6,134 nt of DNA from Candidatus Zhuqueibacterota bacterium 4484_87 (GCA_002085355.1 NATN01000232.1:1-6134); one strand, 5' to 3'; counted from the stretch's first letter, positions 1-5,998 are shown. Notes: generated by a model not told the origin, from the sequence alone. Translations and numbers: made by a program.

Positions 1-78
1 ATAATTCAAAATAGCACAAGATAAATATATCTATTTCTTAAAAAAATAGTTGACTTTAATAAACCAGGGCGCAGAGCA

Positions 79-98
79 GGCACAAAGGACACAAAGAA
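79..98 (-). repeat. CTTTGTG short reiterated element (minus-strand copy)
   Basis: Read on the minus strand this patch is two successive 9-base units, CTTTGTGTC then CTTTGTGCC, preceded by TT. It matches 137-154 in inverted orientation at 14 of 18 positions, and every mismatch is a T/C transition. From general familiarity, runs of this type are common between genes in environmental FCB-like genomes. I cannot confirm the copy number here. Confidence 0.5.
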
Positions 99-136
99 TA
101 GCTTGTTGAAAATTAATGAGCAAAAATTTATAGAAA

Positions 137-164
137 TTCTTCGTGCCTTTCGTGTGCTTCGTGG
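137..164 (+). repeat. CTTCGTG short reiterated element (plus-strand copy)
   Basis: Three successive units read CTTCGTGC (139-146), CTTTCGTGTG (147-156) and CTTCGTGG (157-164), followed by a run of six T (165-170). The units vary around CTTyCGTG with a period of 8-10 bases. With the inverted copy at 79-98 it could form an imperfect stem with a loop of about 38 bases, followed by the T-run, which resembles a terminator or a palindromic intergenic repeat. Its function is unknown. Confidence 0.55.
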
Positions 165-179
165 TTTTTTCTAATTTTA

Positions 180-210
180 TTGACTTTTAATACATCTCGA
201 GGATTATTGT
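180..210 (+). promoter_or_regulatory. possible sigma70-like promoter for the lipoprotein gene
   Basis: TTGACT at 180-185 matches the -35 consensus at five of six positions. Two -10 candidates follow: GATTAT at 202-207 (16-base spacer, four of six) and TATTGT at 205-210 (19-base spacer, four of six). Both are weak and the region is AT-rich, so chance matches are likely. The position, 30-60 bases before the gene, is sensible. Confidence 0.25.
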
Positions 211-229
211 AAAAAATTGATAAAAAATG

Positions 230-235
230 AAAGGA
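230..235 (+). promoter_or_regulatory. ribosome binding site that decides the start at 242
   Basis: AAAGGA lies six bases before the ATG at 242. The upstream in-frame ATG at 227 has only A-rich sequence before it and would place this site inside the coding region, so 242 is the preferred start. Confidence 0.65.
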
Positions 236-241
236 ACTACA

Positions 242-784
242 ATGAATCGAAAAATATTGTATTTTTTACCAGTTCTATTGATTCTATTTGTCTGGCAATC
301 CTGCGAGAATCCGGATGCTTCAATTTTTGGCAAGTGGAAATTGAATTCGAAAAAAAGCACTGATCTGGTCACTTGGCGTTATCGCCAGTTGGAAATGACC
401 ATTCGCGATAGTGGTGATAAAATTGAAATTATCAATCACTGGAAAAGTCGCCGTGCCGGCGATTGGATTGACAGCGTGGCTGTTGTCCCGGGTGGTGATA
501 CAACGCGAGTGTTGGTCAAGTCGCCCATCTGGCCGGAGAATTGGTACATGGGAGTTTTGTCTCTTCCCAATACGGAGAAGAAAATATCCGGCTATTGGAA
601 TAAACCGAATAAAGATTTGACAACTTTCACCAAACAACTGGTTCAAATTTCGCAAGGGGAGGCTCTAGTAGAAACGGAACGGCAATTTTACGTGAATCGC
701 AGAGGTGACGAACTCACGCTCATCGAAAAACGTTCCACGAGACCAACGGAAATTTTAATGGTTTTTGATCGAATCACTGAATAG
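242..784 (+). CDS. putative lipoprotein with lipocalin-like 'GKWKLN' start
   Basis: The product is 180 residues from the ATG at 242. An in-frame ATG five codons upstream is less likely because the Shine-Dalgarno site sits between the two. The N-terminus has a basic start (NRK, 2-4), a hydrophobic stretch (5-18) and then VWQSC with Cys21, so it is probably a lipoprotein cleaved by signal peptidase II and anchored in the envelope. The lipobox is imperfect, with Trp at -3 instead of Leu/Val. The mature protein opens with FGKWKLNSKKS (29-39), similar to the 'GTWKLN..KS' opening I recall from small lipocalin-like beta-barrel proteins in environmental bacteria. The rest alternates charged and hydrophobic residues as expected for beta strands and ends MVFDRITE. 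No catalytic motif is visible. It sits 15 bases before the secreted GxGYxYP gene and is probably co-transcribed with it. Its ligand or role is unknown; it could be a binding or accessory lipoprotein. Confidence 0.8.
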   Translation: MNRKILYFLPVLLILFVWQSCENPDASIFGKWKLNSKKSTDLVTWRYRQLEMTIRDSGDKIEIINHWKSRRAGDWIDSVAVVPGGDTTRVLVKSPIWPENWYMGVLSLPNTEKKISGYWNKPNKDLTTFTKQLVQISQGEALVETERQFYVNRRGDELTLIEKRSTRPTEILMVFDRITE

Positions 785-787
785 CAG

Positions 788-794
788 AAGGGAA
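788..794 (+). promoter_or_regulatory. ribosome binding site of the GxGYxYP gene
   Basis: AAGGGAA sits just after the lipoprotein stop codon (782-784), with its G-run seven bases before the ATG at 800. It supports that start and reinitiation from the preceding gene. Confidence 0.65.
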
Positions 795-799
795 ATAAA

Positions 800-2407
800 A
801 TGAGAAACAAATATATTTTTCAGTTAATTCTGTCCGTAATTTTATTGTTGCCGCTAATGGTAGCAGCGGAAGAAAACATGTATGTTATGAGTCTGGGGAA
901 GAACTGGGAGATCGAGGGTGATCTGCCGACACATGCTATGCTTGTCTCGCTGCAAGGAATCGCCAATACCGATGCACCGCGACTTTATTTCCTTTATCCC
1001 GAGGACTGGGATTTCAAATTTTCAGCGCCATTGCTCAATTATTATCAAAGAACAAGGAAAATGGATTTTGATACTTTGCAGACCGTGGAAGATGCGCTGG
1101 AAAAATTGGCGCAATATGCAAAAGGCTATGTCGTCTGGGATAAATCAGTGCGAACTTCGTTGATCGTGTCTTTCACTGTTGCCGGTCTGGAAAAAGCGAT
1201 TGTTGTGAGTGAAGAATTAATTCCTCTTGTTGAAAAGTTTGGTCTTAAAAAGACAGAGGATTTCAGAGGAAAGTTCGTAGGGAAAACCGATTATGAAATT
1301 TACCAATGGGCTTTTGAAAAATATTGGCAGCGCTGCAATCATGAATATTTAATTTACATGGGCGGTCATGCAGGGAAAGTGATGAAACCGGGCGTGGCTG
1401 ATTTTGGCATTTTAAAACAAGCATTTTTTACGGATGCTTCCACGGACCCGGCCGATACGCTCGAGTTTCAATTCGCCAATAAAGTTTTTGGTCACATGAA
1501 ACCGCTGTCCATGGTCATGGGCTGGCATTCTTACGGAAAGGATCTGGAAGCGCAACATGTGTCCCTGGCTTCGCAATATGCCCTGCGCGTGGAAGGTTTG
1601 CACACGTTACCCAACATGAGTTTCAATAGCCAGATTCCTACAACGCCGGGGTATCGATTTAAAAATAACCACAACGTGAAGCCCGGCAAAACCTACAAAC
1701 CGGAAAATAAAGTTTATATTTCTTTCATTCAAACTGACTGCCTGGGATTGGGTGCATGGACAGAACCGGGTCGCGGCGACATTCCTTATGCCTGGGAAGT
1801 GACCATGAATTGGGTCTGGCTGGCGCCGGCAATGATGCAGTTTTTTTACGATGAAGCAACTCCCAATGACTACTTTCTCGGTTCTTTGGGAGGCCCCGGC
1901 TACATGTATCCGCGTTCCATTCCCAAAAAATATTTGCCGCTGGTGGTGAAAAAAGCATACGAGCTCATGAATACGCTTGATTTGAATGTTTTTGAAATCA
2001 TGGAACATTCCAATTACTGGCAGTCGGGCGGTGTGGACGATGATGTACCCGAAGAAATCATTGACGCCTATTACAAGGGAATGCCTGACGCCATTGGGTT
2101 TGTCAGCGGCTATCGGCCGGGACACACGTTTACAGTGAAGGGCGGACGCCCCTTCATCTCTTTTGATTATTATTTGTCAGAAAAAAGAGATGAGGATGAA
2201 GCAGCTTCCGATTTGATCGAGTTGGCAAATATGAATAAAAAAAGGCCCTATTTTTTGCTGATTCATGTGCGCGAATTTGGGCATATCGAGCGAGTAAAGC
2301 GTATTTTGGCAAAATTGGGAGATGAATTTGAGTTGGTCCCGCTGGATGTGTTCTTGAAAATGGCGGGAGAGAATTTTACTTTTAAAATTCGGTATGGACA
2401 GGAATGA
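800..2407 (+). CDS. secreted GxGYxYP-family protein (putative glycoside hydrolase)
   Basis: The product is 535 residues. A signal peptide is clear: basic MRNK, a hydrophobic core (6-20) and VAA before Glu24, fitting signal peptidase I cleavage after Ala23. The defining motif GPGYMYP (365-371) matches GxGYxYP exactly and lies in GSLGGPGYMYPRSIPKKYLP. Near the mature N-terminus, LVSLQGIANTDAPRLYFLYP (48-67) has the 'LQG.aN...PRLY' character I recall from the N-terminal domain of this family. Other conserved-looking stretches are WTEPGRGDIPYAWE (320-333), which could surround the substrate, and GGRPFISFDYYL (448-459). Pfam describes the family as putative glycoside hydrolases, but I know of no established activity or catalytic residues. 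The product probably acts in the periplasm or outside the cell, with the upstream lipoprotein as likely partner. The gene is intact; the stop is TGA at 2405-2407. The family call is strong and the enzymatic role is uncertain. Confidence 0.9.
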   Translation: MRNKYIFQLILSVILLLPLMVAAEENMYVMSLGKNWEIEGDLPTHAMLVSLQGIANTDAPRLYFLYPEDWDFKFSAPLLNYYQRTRKMDFDTLQTVEDALEKLAQYAKGYVVWDKSVRTSLIVSFTVAGLEKAIVVSEELIPLVEKFGLKKTEDFRGKFVGKTDYEIYQWAFEKYWQRCNHEYLIYMGGHAGKVMKPGVADFGILKQAFFTDASTDPADTLEFQFANKVFGHMKPLSMVMGWHSYGKDLEAQHVSLASQYALRVEGLHTLPNMSFNSQIPTTPGYRFKNNHNVKPGKTYKPENKVYISFIQTDCLGLGAWTEPGRGDIPYAWEVTMNWVWLAPAMMQFFYDEATPNDYFLGSLGGPGYMYPRSIPKKYLPLVVKKAYELMNTLDLNVFEIMEHSNYWQSGGVDDDVPEEIIDAYYKGMPDAIGFVSGYRPGHTFTVKGGRPFISFDYYLSEKRDEDEAASDLIELANMNKKRPYFLLIHVREFGHIERVKRILAKLGDEFELVPLDVFLKMAGENFTFKIRYGQE

Positions 2408-2429
2408 GGGATGCTTTCTTAAAATAGAA

Positions 2430-2456
2430 CGCGGATCAGACGGATTGTCGCGGATT
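2430..2456 (+). repeat. CGCGGAT short reiterated element
   Basis: CGGAT occurs three times at 2432, 2441 and 2451, a spacing of 9 then 10 bases, with two copies extended to CGCGGAT (2430-2436 and 2449-2455). It begins 22 bases after the stop of the GxGYxYP gene and is embedded in AT-rich sequence. I recall similar 'CGCGGATT' runs between genes in environmental bacterial genomes. The function is unknown. Confidence 0.5.
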
Positions 2457-2592
2457 AATAAAATAGTTATTTTGACCATTTTTAAATTGATTGAACTCTC
2501 TGGAAGATTTCATTTGTACGTAGATGGATTTAATTTTTTTTAACTCATAAAACAGTAGCAATGGATGCAAGTTAGAGCTTTACTGGAAGAAA

Positions 2593-2616
2593 CTTTGAGC
2601 CTTTGAGTCTTGGAGG
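2593..2616 (+). repeat. 8-base tandem element CTTTGAGx, three units
   Basis: Three contiguous 8-base units read CTTTGAGC (2593-2600), CTTTGAGT (2601-2608) and CTTGGAGG (2609-2616). The style matches the CTTyCGTG element in the first gap. The third unit creates a perfect GGAGG (2612-2616) that resembles a Shine-Dalgarno site but lies 38 bases before the preferred ATG and 14 bases before the alternative GTG. Confidence 0.55.
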
Positions 2617-2645
2617 AAAATAAAATTTAGGTGTCCGTACTAAAA

Positions 2646-2652
2646 AAGGAAG
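2646..2652 (+). promoter_or_regulatory. ribosome binding site that favours the start at 2655
   Basis: AAGGAAG ends two bases before the ATG at 2655, with its AGGA core at four bases spacing. The competing GTG at 2631 has only the GGAGG at 2612-2616, 14 bases away, which is too distant for good initiation. The choice is reasonable but not certain. Confidence 0.5.
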
Positions 2653-2654
2653 AC

Positions 2655-3776
2655 ATGGAAATTAAGCCAATTCGAGAAAAATGGTCAGGCACTTTGACCG
2701 ACAGGGAACGTTTTCGCCGGCAGATGCATTTTGAGGATTTCGATCGCTGTTTTAATATGGAATTCGGCTATTGGGATGAGAATTTTTCCCAATGGAAGAT
2801 TTTTACCCAAAACGAAATTCAAAATAACGAACAAGCGGACATCTTCTTCAATTTCGACGAGATTCATGTGTTTCATGGCAAGTGGTGGATGAACCCGCCG
2901 TTCAAGGGGGAAGTCGTCGAAGAAACTGATACCACGAAAATTGTGATCAATGCGGATGGTGTTTACGAAGAAATTCCTAAAGACGGGCATGAGGTGTTAC
3001 CTCGTTTTCTCAAATCTATTGTGACGAAACCCGAGGACTGGCAGCGGCTGAAAGCGGAGCGGTTTCGTCTCGACGATCCGGGGCGGAAACTGCCAGTGGA
3101 AAAATTGAAAGAAAAATATCCTGACAATCGGACTTATCCGTTGGGGATACACACCGGTTCCATGATCGGCAAGATTCGCGATTTGCTCACATTTGAGGGT
3201 CTGGCTTATGCCATGTACGATTACCCTGACATGGTGGAGGACATGGTTGAAACCTGCTGTTTGCTTGCGGAAAATATTCTGGATCAATTGCTGCCGCATT
3301 TTCAGTTTGATTTTGCTGCCGGTTGGGAAGACATCGCTTTCAAAAACGGGCCTATTGTTTCGGTTAAATTTTTTGAAAATGTCGTTGTTCCGCGCTACAA
3401 ACGGATCGGCAAAAAATTGAGAGAGGCCGGAATTGATATTTGGTACATCGACTGCGACGGCGATGTGAGATCGCTGGTGCCCGGATTCCTCGAAGCGGGA
3501 GTAAATTGCATGTTTCCCTACGAAGTCAACGGTTCCGGTCATCCGGGTGAGTTGCTGGAAAAATACGGCAAAGATTTGCTCATCATGGGAGGTTTTGACA
3601 AGATGGTTCTGCGAGAAGGGAAAAGTGCGATACGTGAATACATGGAAACGCTGATTCCTCTGGTGGAGCGAGGAGGCTTCATCCCGTTTCTTGATCACCG
3701 CTGCCCGCCGGATGTAAAAGAAGGAAATTATTTGTATTATCTGGATTTGAAAGAAGAAATTTTTGGATTAAATTGA
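2655..3776 (+). CDS. UROD/MtaA-fold protein, variant with DCDGD and HRC motifs
   Basis: The product is 373 residues from the ATG at 2655, or 381 if the in-frame GTG at 2631 is used. The opening LTDRERFRRQMHFEDFDRC (14-32) corresponds to the 'RER...H..PDR' start of uroporphyrinogen decarboxylase-like proteins. Other family-like stretches are WEDIAFKNGPIVSVKFF (224-240), GVNCMFPYEV (283-292) and MGGFDKMVL (311-319). At the place where methylcobamide:CoM methyltransferase-type members carry HxCG, this protein has DCDGD (266-270). Near the C-terminus it has DHRCPPDV (347-354), which could supply metal or substrate ligands. No signal peptide is present, so it is cytoplasmic. True heme-pathway HemE is unlikely given the divergent N-terminus and the neighbouring UROD paralogue. 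A role in methyl transfer or another UROD-fold reaction is possible, but the substrate is unknown. The next gene follows after 11 bases with its ribosome site overlapping this stop codon, so the two are likely co-translated. Confidence 0.85.
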   Translation: MEIKPIREKWSGTLTDRERFRRQMHFEDFDRCFNMEFGYWDENFSQWKIFTQNEIQNNEQADIFFNFDEIHVFHGKWWMNPPFKGEVVEETDTTKIVINADGVYEEIPKDGHEVLPRFLKSIVTKPEDWQRLKAERFRLDDPGRKLPVEKLKEKYPDNRTYPLGIHTGSMIGKIRDLLTFEGLAYAMYDYPDMVEDMVETCCLLAENILDQLLPHFQFDFAAGWEDIAFKNGPIVSVKFFENVVVPRYKRIGKKLREAGIDIWYIDCDGDVRSLVPGFLEAGVNCMFPYEVNGSGHPGELLEKYGKDLLIMGGFDKMVLREGKSAIREYMETLIPLVERGGFIPFLDHRCPPDVKEGNYLYYLDLKEEIFGLN

Positions 3777-3780
3777 GGAA
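3775..3780 (+). promoter_or_regulatory. ribosome binding site overlapping the preceding stop codon
   Basis: GAGGAA overlaps the TGA at 3774-3776 and lies seven bases before the ATG at 3788. This favours 3788 over the in-frame TTG at 3773, which would put the site inside the gene, and suggests translational coupling of the two UROD-like genes. Confidence 0.7.
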
Positions 3781-3787
3781 ATTGAAT

Positions 3788-5047
3788 ATGACAAGTCGAG
3801 AACGAGTAAAAATGGCGCTCGAACACAAACAACCGGATCGCATTCCGGTGGATTTTGGCGCTACCGGCGTGACCGGCATGCACGTGACCTGCGTGGCGCA
3901 ACTGCGGGAATATTACGGTCTGGAAAAGAGACCTGTTAAAGTGAATGAGCCGTATCAAATGCTGGGAGAAGTGGATGAAGAGCTGCAGGAGGCAATCGGC
4001 ATCGATGTGGTCCCTTTGAACTCAAGAAAAAATATGTTCGGTTTTGCCAACGACAATTGGAAAGAATTTCGCCTGCCCTGGGGACAGGAAGTGCTGGTGC
4101 CCGGCGATTTTAATGTGACTAAAGATAGTAACGGCGATTTGCTGATCTATCCCGAAGGCGACACTTCAGCCCCTCCGAGCGGGAGAATGCCGGTTGGTGG
4201 TTACTTTTTCGACACCATTGTTCGACAGCAGCCCATAGATGATGACAAATTAAATCCAGAAGATAATCTGGAAGAGTTCGGTCCCATTGCTGACGATGAT
4301 CTTGAATATTACAAATCTCAATTGCCGGATCTAGCAAAGACAAATCGTGCTGTTATCGGAGGTATTGGCGGAACAGGTCTGGGAGATATTGCCTTTGTCC
4401 CGGCGCCATTTTTAAAGTATCCGCGCGGTATCCGCGACGTTGAGGAATGGTATATTTCGACCGTGATGCGTAGGGATTACATTCACAAAATTTTCGAGAA
4501 GCAAGTGGAATATGCGCTGGGGAATCTGAAAAAATTTTATCAAGCCGTGGGCGATGAATTGGATGTGTGTTTTATTTGCGGCACAGATTTCGGGACGCAA
4601 GATTCCAGCTTTTGTTCAGTGGTAACTTTTCGCGAATTGTGGGCGCCGTATTACAAACAAATGAACGATTGGATTCACAAAAATACGCCGTGGAAAACAT
4701 TCAAACATTCCTGCGGTTCGGTGAAAAAATTCATTCCGGAGTTCATCGAGTGCGGATTTGACATTCTCAATCCGGTGCAGTGTTCGGCGAAAGACATGGA
4801 CCCGCAAGATTTGAAAGATTCTTTTAGCAAGGAGATCGTTTTCTGGGGAGGCGGCGTTGATACGCAAAAAACTTTGCCATTTGGCACGCCGGAAGAAGTC
4901 CGCCGCGAAGTGCTGGAACGATGCGAGATTTTTGGCAAAGATGGCGGATTTGTTTTTAACACGATTCACAACATTCAGGCGCGGACGCCGCTGGAAAATA
5001 TTGTGGCAATGATTGATGCGTTGAAAGAGTTTAATGGAGTGAAATAG
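3788..5047 (+). CDS. UROD/MtaA-fold protein with HSCG motif
   Basis: The product is 419 residues. The start at 3788 is supported by GAGGAA seven bases upstream and by the canonical family opening MTSRERVKMALEHKQPDRIP (1-20). Further family landmarks are GTDFGTQDSSFCS (265-277), FRELWAPYYKQM (281-292), FKHSCGSVKKFIPEFI (305-320), GFDILNPVQ (323-331), FWGGGVDTQKTLPFGTPEEV (352-371) and FNTIHNIQARTPLENI (390-405). In MtaA-type methyltransferases of this fold, zinc is held by an HxC pair and a later Cys. Here the pair is His307 and Cys309, and the position I align with the later Cys is His394 in TIHN. Members of this broad family are often annotated 'uroporphyrinogen decarboxylase family' without a tested reaction. 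A metal-dependent methyl-transfer role is possible but unproven, and no corrinoid protein is visible nearby. It is cytoplasmic and intact, and its sequence is clearly different from the UROD-like protein just upstream. Confidence 0.88.
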   Translation: MTSRERVKMALEHKQPDRIPVDFGATGVTGMHVTCVAQLREYYGLEKRPVKVNEPYQMLGEVDEELQEAIGIDVVPLNSRKNMFGFANDNWKEFRLPWGQEVLVPGDFNVTKDSNGDLLIYPEGDTSAPPSGRMPVGGYFFDTIVRQQPIDDDKLNPEDNLEEFGPIADDDLEYYKSQLPDLAKTNRAVIGGIGGTGLGDIAFVPAPFLKYPRGIRDVEEWYISTVMRRDYIHKIFEKQVEYALGNLKKFYQAVGDELDVCFICGTDFGTQDSSFCSVVTFRELWAPYYKQMNDWIHKNTPWKTFKHSCGSVKKFIPEFIECGFDILNPVQCSAKDMDPQDLKDSFSKEIVFWGGGVDTQKTLPFGTPEEVRREVLERCEIFGKDGGFVFNTIHNIQARTPLENIVAMIDALKEFNGVK

Positions 5048-5082
5048 TTGAAAAAAACTCGAGCTGTTTCAAAAGTAAAAAA

Positions 5083-5997
5083 ATGCCTGATGAGACAAAG
5101 GCAGCTATCGACAATCTGGCAAAAGAGATTGTCACCTGTCGCCGCGAGGGGAAACCGGTGATTCTTTTCACTGGCGCGCATTTGATTAAAAATGGTCTTG
5201 GTCCGCTCATTATCGATTTGATCGAGAAAAATATTTTTACGCTTGTTGCCGGAAATGCTGCCACCAGTATCCACGATTTCGAATTGGCGCTTCAGGGAGA
5301 AACCAGTGAATACGTTCCCGATGCCCTGGGCAAGGGGATGTTTGGGATGGCTCACGAATTTGCTTACATGAACACGGCGCTGAAAATGGGAAATGCCAGA
5401 AAATGGGGCTACGGAGAATCGCTGGGTCGGATTATTGTGGATCTCGAATTTCGCAAAATGGTCTTCGCCGAAGCGGCTAGCGAGGATTCATGGCAGGAGT
5501 TTCTGCATCCTGAAGTGAGTGTGCTGGCAGCATGTTTCCGACATAAAATTCCTTTCACAGTGCATGTCGGCATCGGCGTTGACGTGATTGATCAGCATCC
5601 TTCATTCGACGGCGAGGCAAAAGGAGGATGCTCGGGCAGGGATTTTTTGATTTTTGTTCATGAAATTACAAAATTTGTCAAAGGCGGAGTGTTTTTGAAT
5701 ATTGGCAGCGCCATTCAGGGACCGGAAGTCTTGCTGAAATCCGTCTCCATGGCGGCGAATTCCGGGTTTGCTCCGAGCGGAATCATTTGCGCTGATTTTG
5801 ATTTACGGGAATTCCGTCCAGAAGAGATGGCCGATGAGCAAAAAATGGGTTACTACTTTCGTGACCAAAAGAGTGTGGTGACGCGCATTCCCGCTGCTTT
5901 TGGCGGACAGGGAATTTATGTGCAGGGCAATCAGCTCTCGACAATTGTTTATTTTTACCAGAAAATTATGGATGAAATTGAAAGAGTGAAATCGTAA
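5083..5997 (+). CDS. conserved protein of unknown function, PfkB-associated
   Basis: The product is 304 residues. Motif-like stretches in order are FTGAHLIKNGLGPLIIDL (29-46), SIHDFE (62-67), GETSE (72-76), FGMAHE (87-92), GYGESLG (109-115), FTVHVGIGVDVIDQHPSFDG (158-177), GGVFLNIGSA (201-210) followed by PEVLLKSVSMA, and FGGQG (273-277). From memory these fit a conserved family, frequent in planctomycetes and related bacteria, with 'GGH.IK.GL', 'IHDFE...GETSEDV' and 'VHV..GtDi...HP' motifs, often next to a PfkB kinase. I recall no assigned activity. The alternating beta-strand and Gly-rich loops resemble a Rossmann-like or deoxyhypusine-synthase-like nucleotide-binding fold, which is inference. 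It has no signal peptide. It follows the HSCG gene after 35 bases and is one base from the PfkB start. The ATG is preceded by an A-rich stretch with no clear Shine-Dalgarno site, but no better in-frame start is present. Confidence 0.82.
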   Translation: MPDETKAAIDNLAKEIVTCRREGKPVILFTGAHLIKNGLGPLIIDLIEKNIFTLVAGNAATSIHDFELALQGETSEYVPDALGKGMFGMAHEFAYMNTALKMGNARKWGYGESLGRIIVDLEFRKMVFAEAASEDSWQEFLHPEVSVLAACFRHKIPFTVHVGIGVDVIDQHPSFDGEAKGGCSGRDFLIFVHEITKFVKGGVFLNIGSAIQGPEVLLKSVSMAANSGFAPSGIICADFDLREFRPEEMADEQKMGYYFRDQKSVVTRIPAAFGGQGIYVQGNQLSTIVYFYQKIMDEIERVKS

Positions 5998-5998
5998 C

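Larger units (their letters stand above)
1..241. other. non-coding leader region with reiterated element
   Basis: No convincing gene lies here on either strand. The stretch is AT-rich apart from two GC-richer patches at 79-98 and 137-164, which are inverted, diverged copies of one short reiterated motif. Two near-identical blocks, TTGACTTTAATA (50-61) and TTGACTTTTAATA (180-192), bracket those patches. The second block is also the best -35-like match for the downstream gene. I see no end of an upstream gene, so the window probably begins inside an intergenic gap. Confidence 0.7.
2408..2654. other. intergenic gap separating the two gene blocks
   Basis: No gene is supported here on either strand. 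The gap contains a CGCGGAT-type element near its start (2430-2456) and a CTTTGAG 8-base tandem element near its end (2593-2616), with AT-rich sequence between, including a T-run at about 2529-2540. No strong GC-rich hairpin followed by T was found, so there is no confident terminator. The length and the change from exported to cytoplasmic products suggest a new transcript starts within it, but no clean promoter stands out. Confidence 0.6.

Noticed and set aside
187..372. Small minus-strand frame across the first gap and the lipoprotein start
   Set aside because: It overlaps the ribosome site and signal peptide of the lipoprotein gene and has no ribosome site or motif of its own.
1607..2125. 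Open frame on the minus strand (172 codons) opposite the GxGYxYP gene
   Set aside because: It overlaps the segment encoding the diagnostic GxGYxYP motif, and its composition is shadow-like with no recognisable motif.
2460..2473. Hairpin AAAATA-GT-TATTTT as terminator after the GxGYxYP gene
   Set aside because: The stem is six A/T pairs with a two-base loop, and the sequence is not followed by a T-run, so it is too weak to call.
2472..2500. TTGACC as -35 of a promoter for the second gene block
   Set aside because: No acceptable -10 sequence lies 16-18 bases downstream.
2593..2616. Possible CRISPR or minisatellite array
   Set aside because: The units are only 8 bases with no spacers, so this is a short tandem element, not CRISPR.
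2997..3698. Long open frame on the minus strand (233 codons) opposite the first UROD-like gene
   Set aside because: It lies wholly within a gene with clear family motifs, shows no recognisable domain, and is rich in His/Phe/Arg as expected of an antisense shadow.
2655..5047. True heme-pathway HemE for either UROD-like gene
   Set aside because: Both diverge from HemE at the N-terminus and carry features of the MtaA/UROD-like families. Two adjacent copies beside a PfkB gene do not fit a heme operon.
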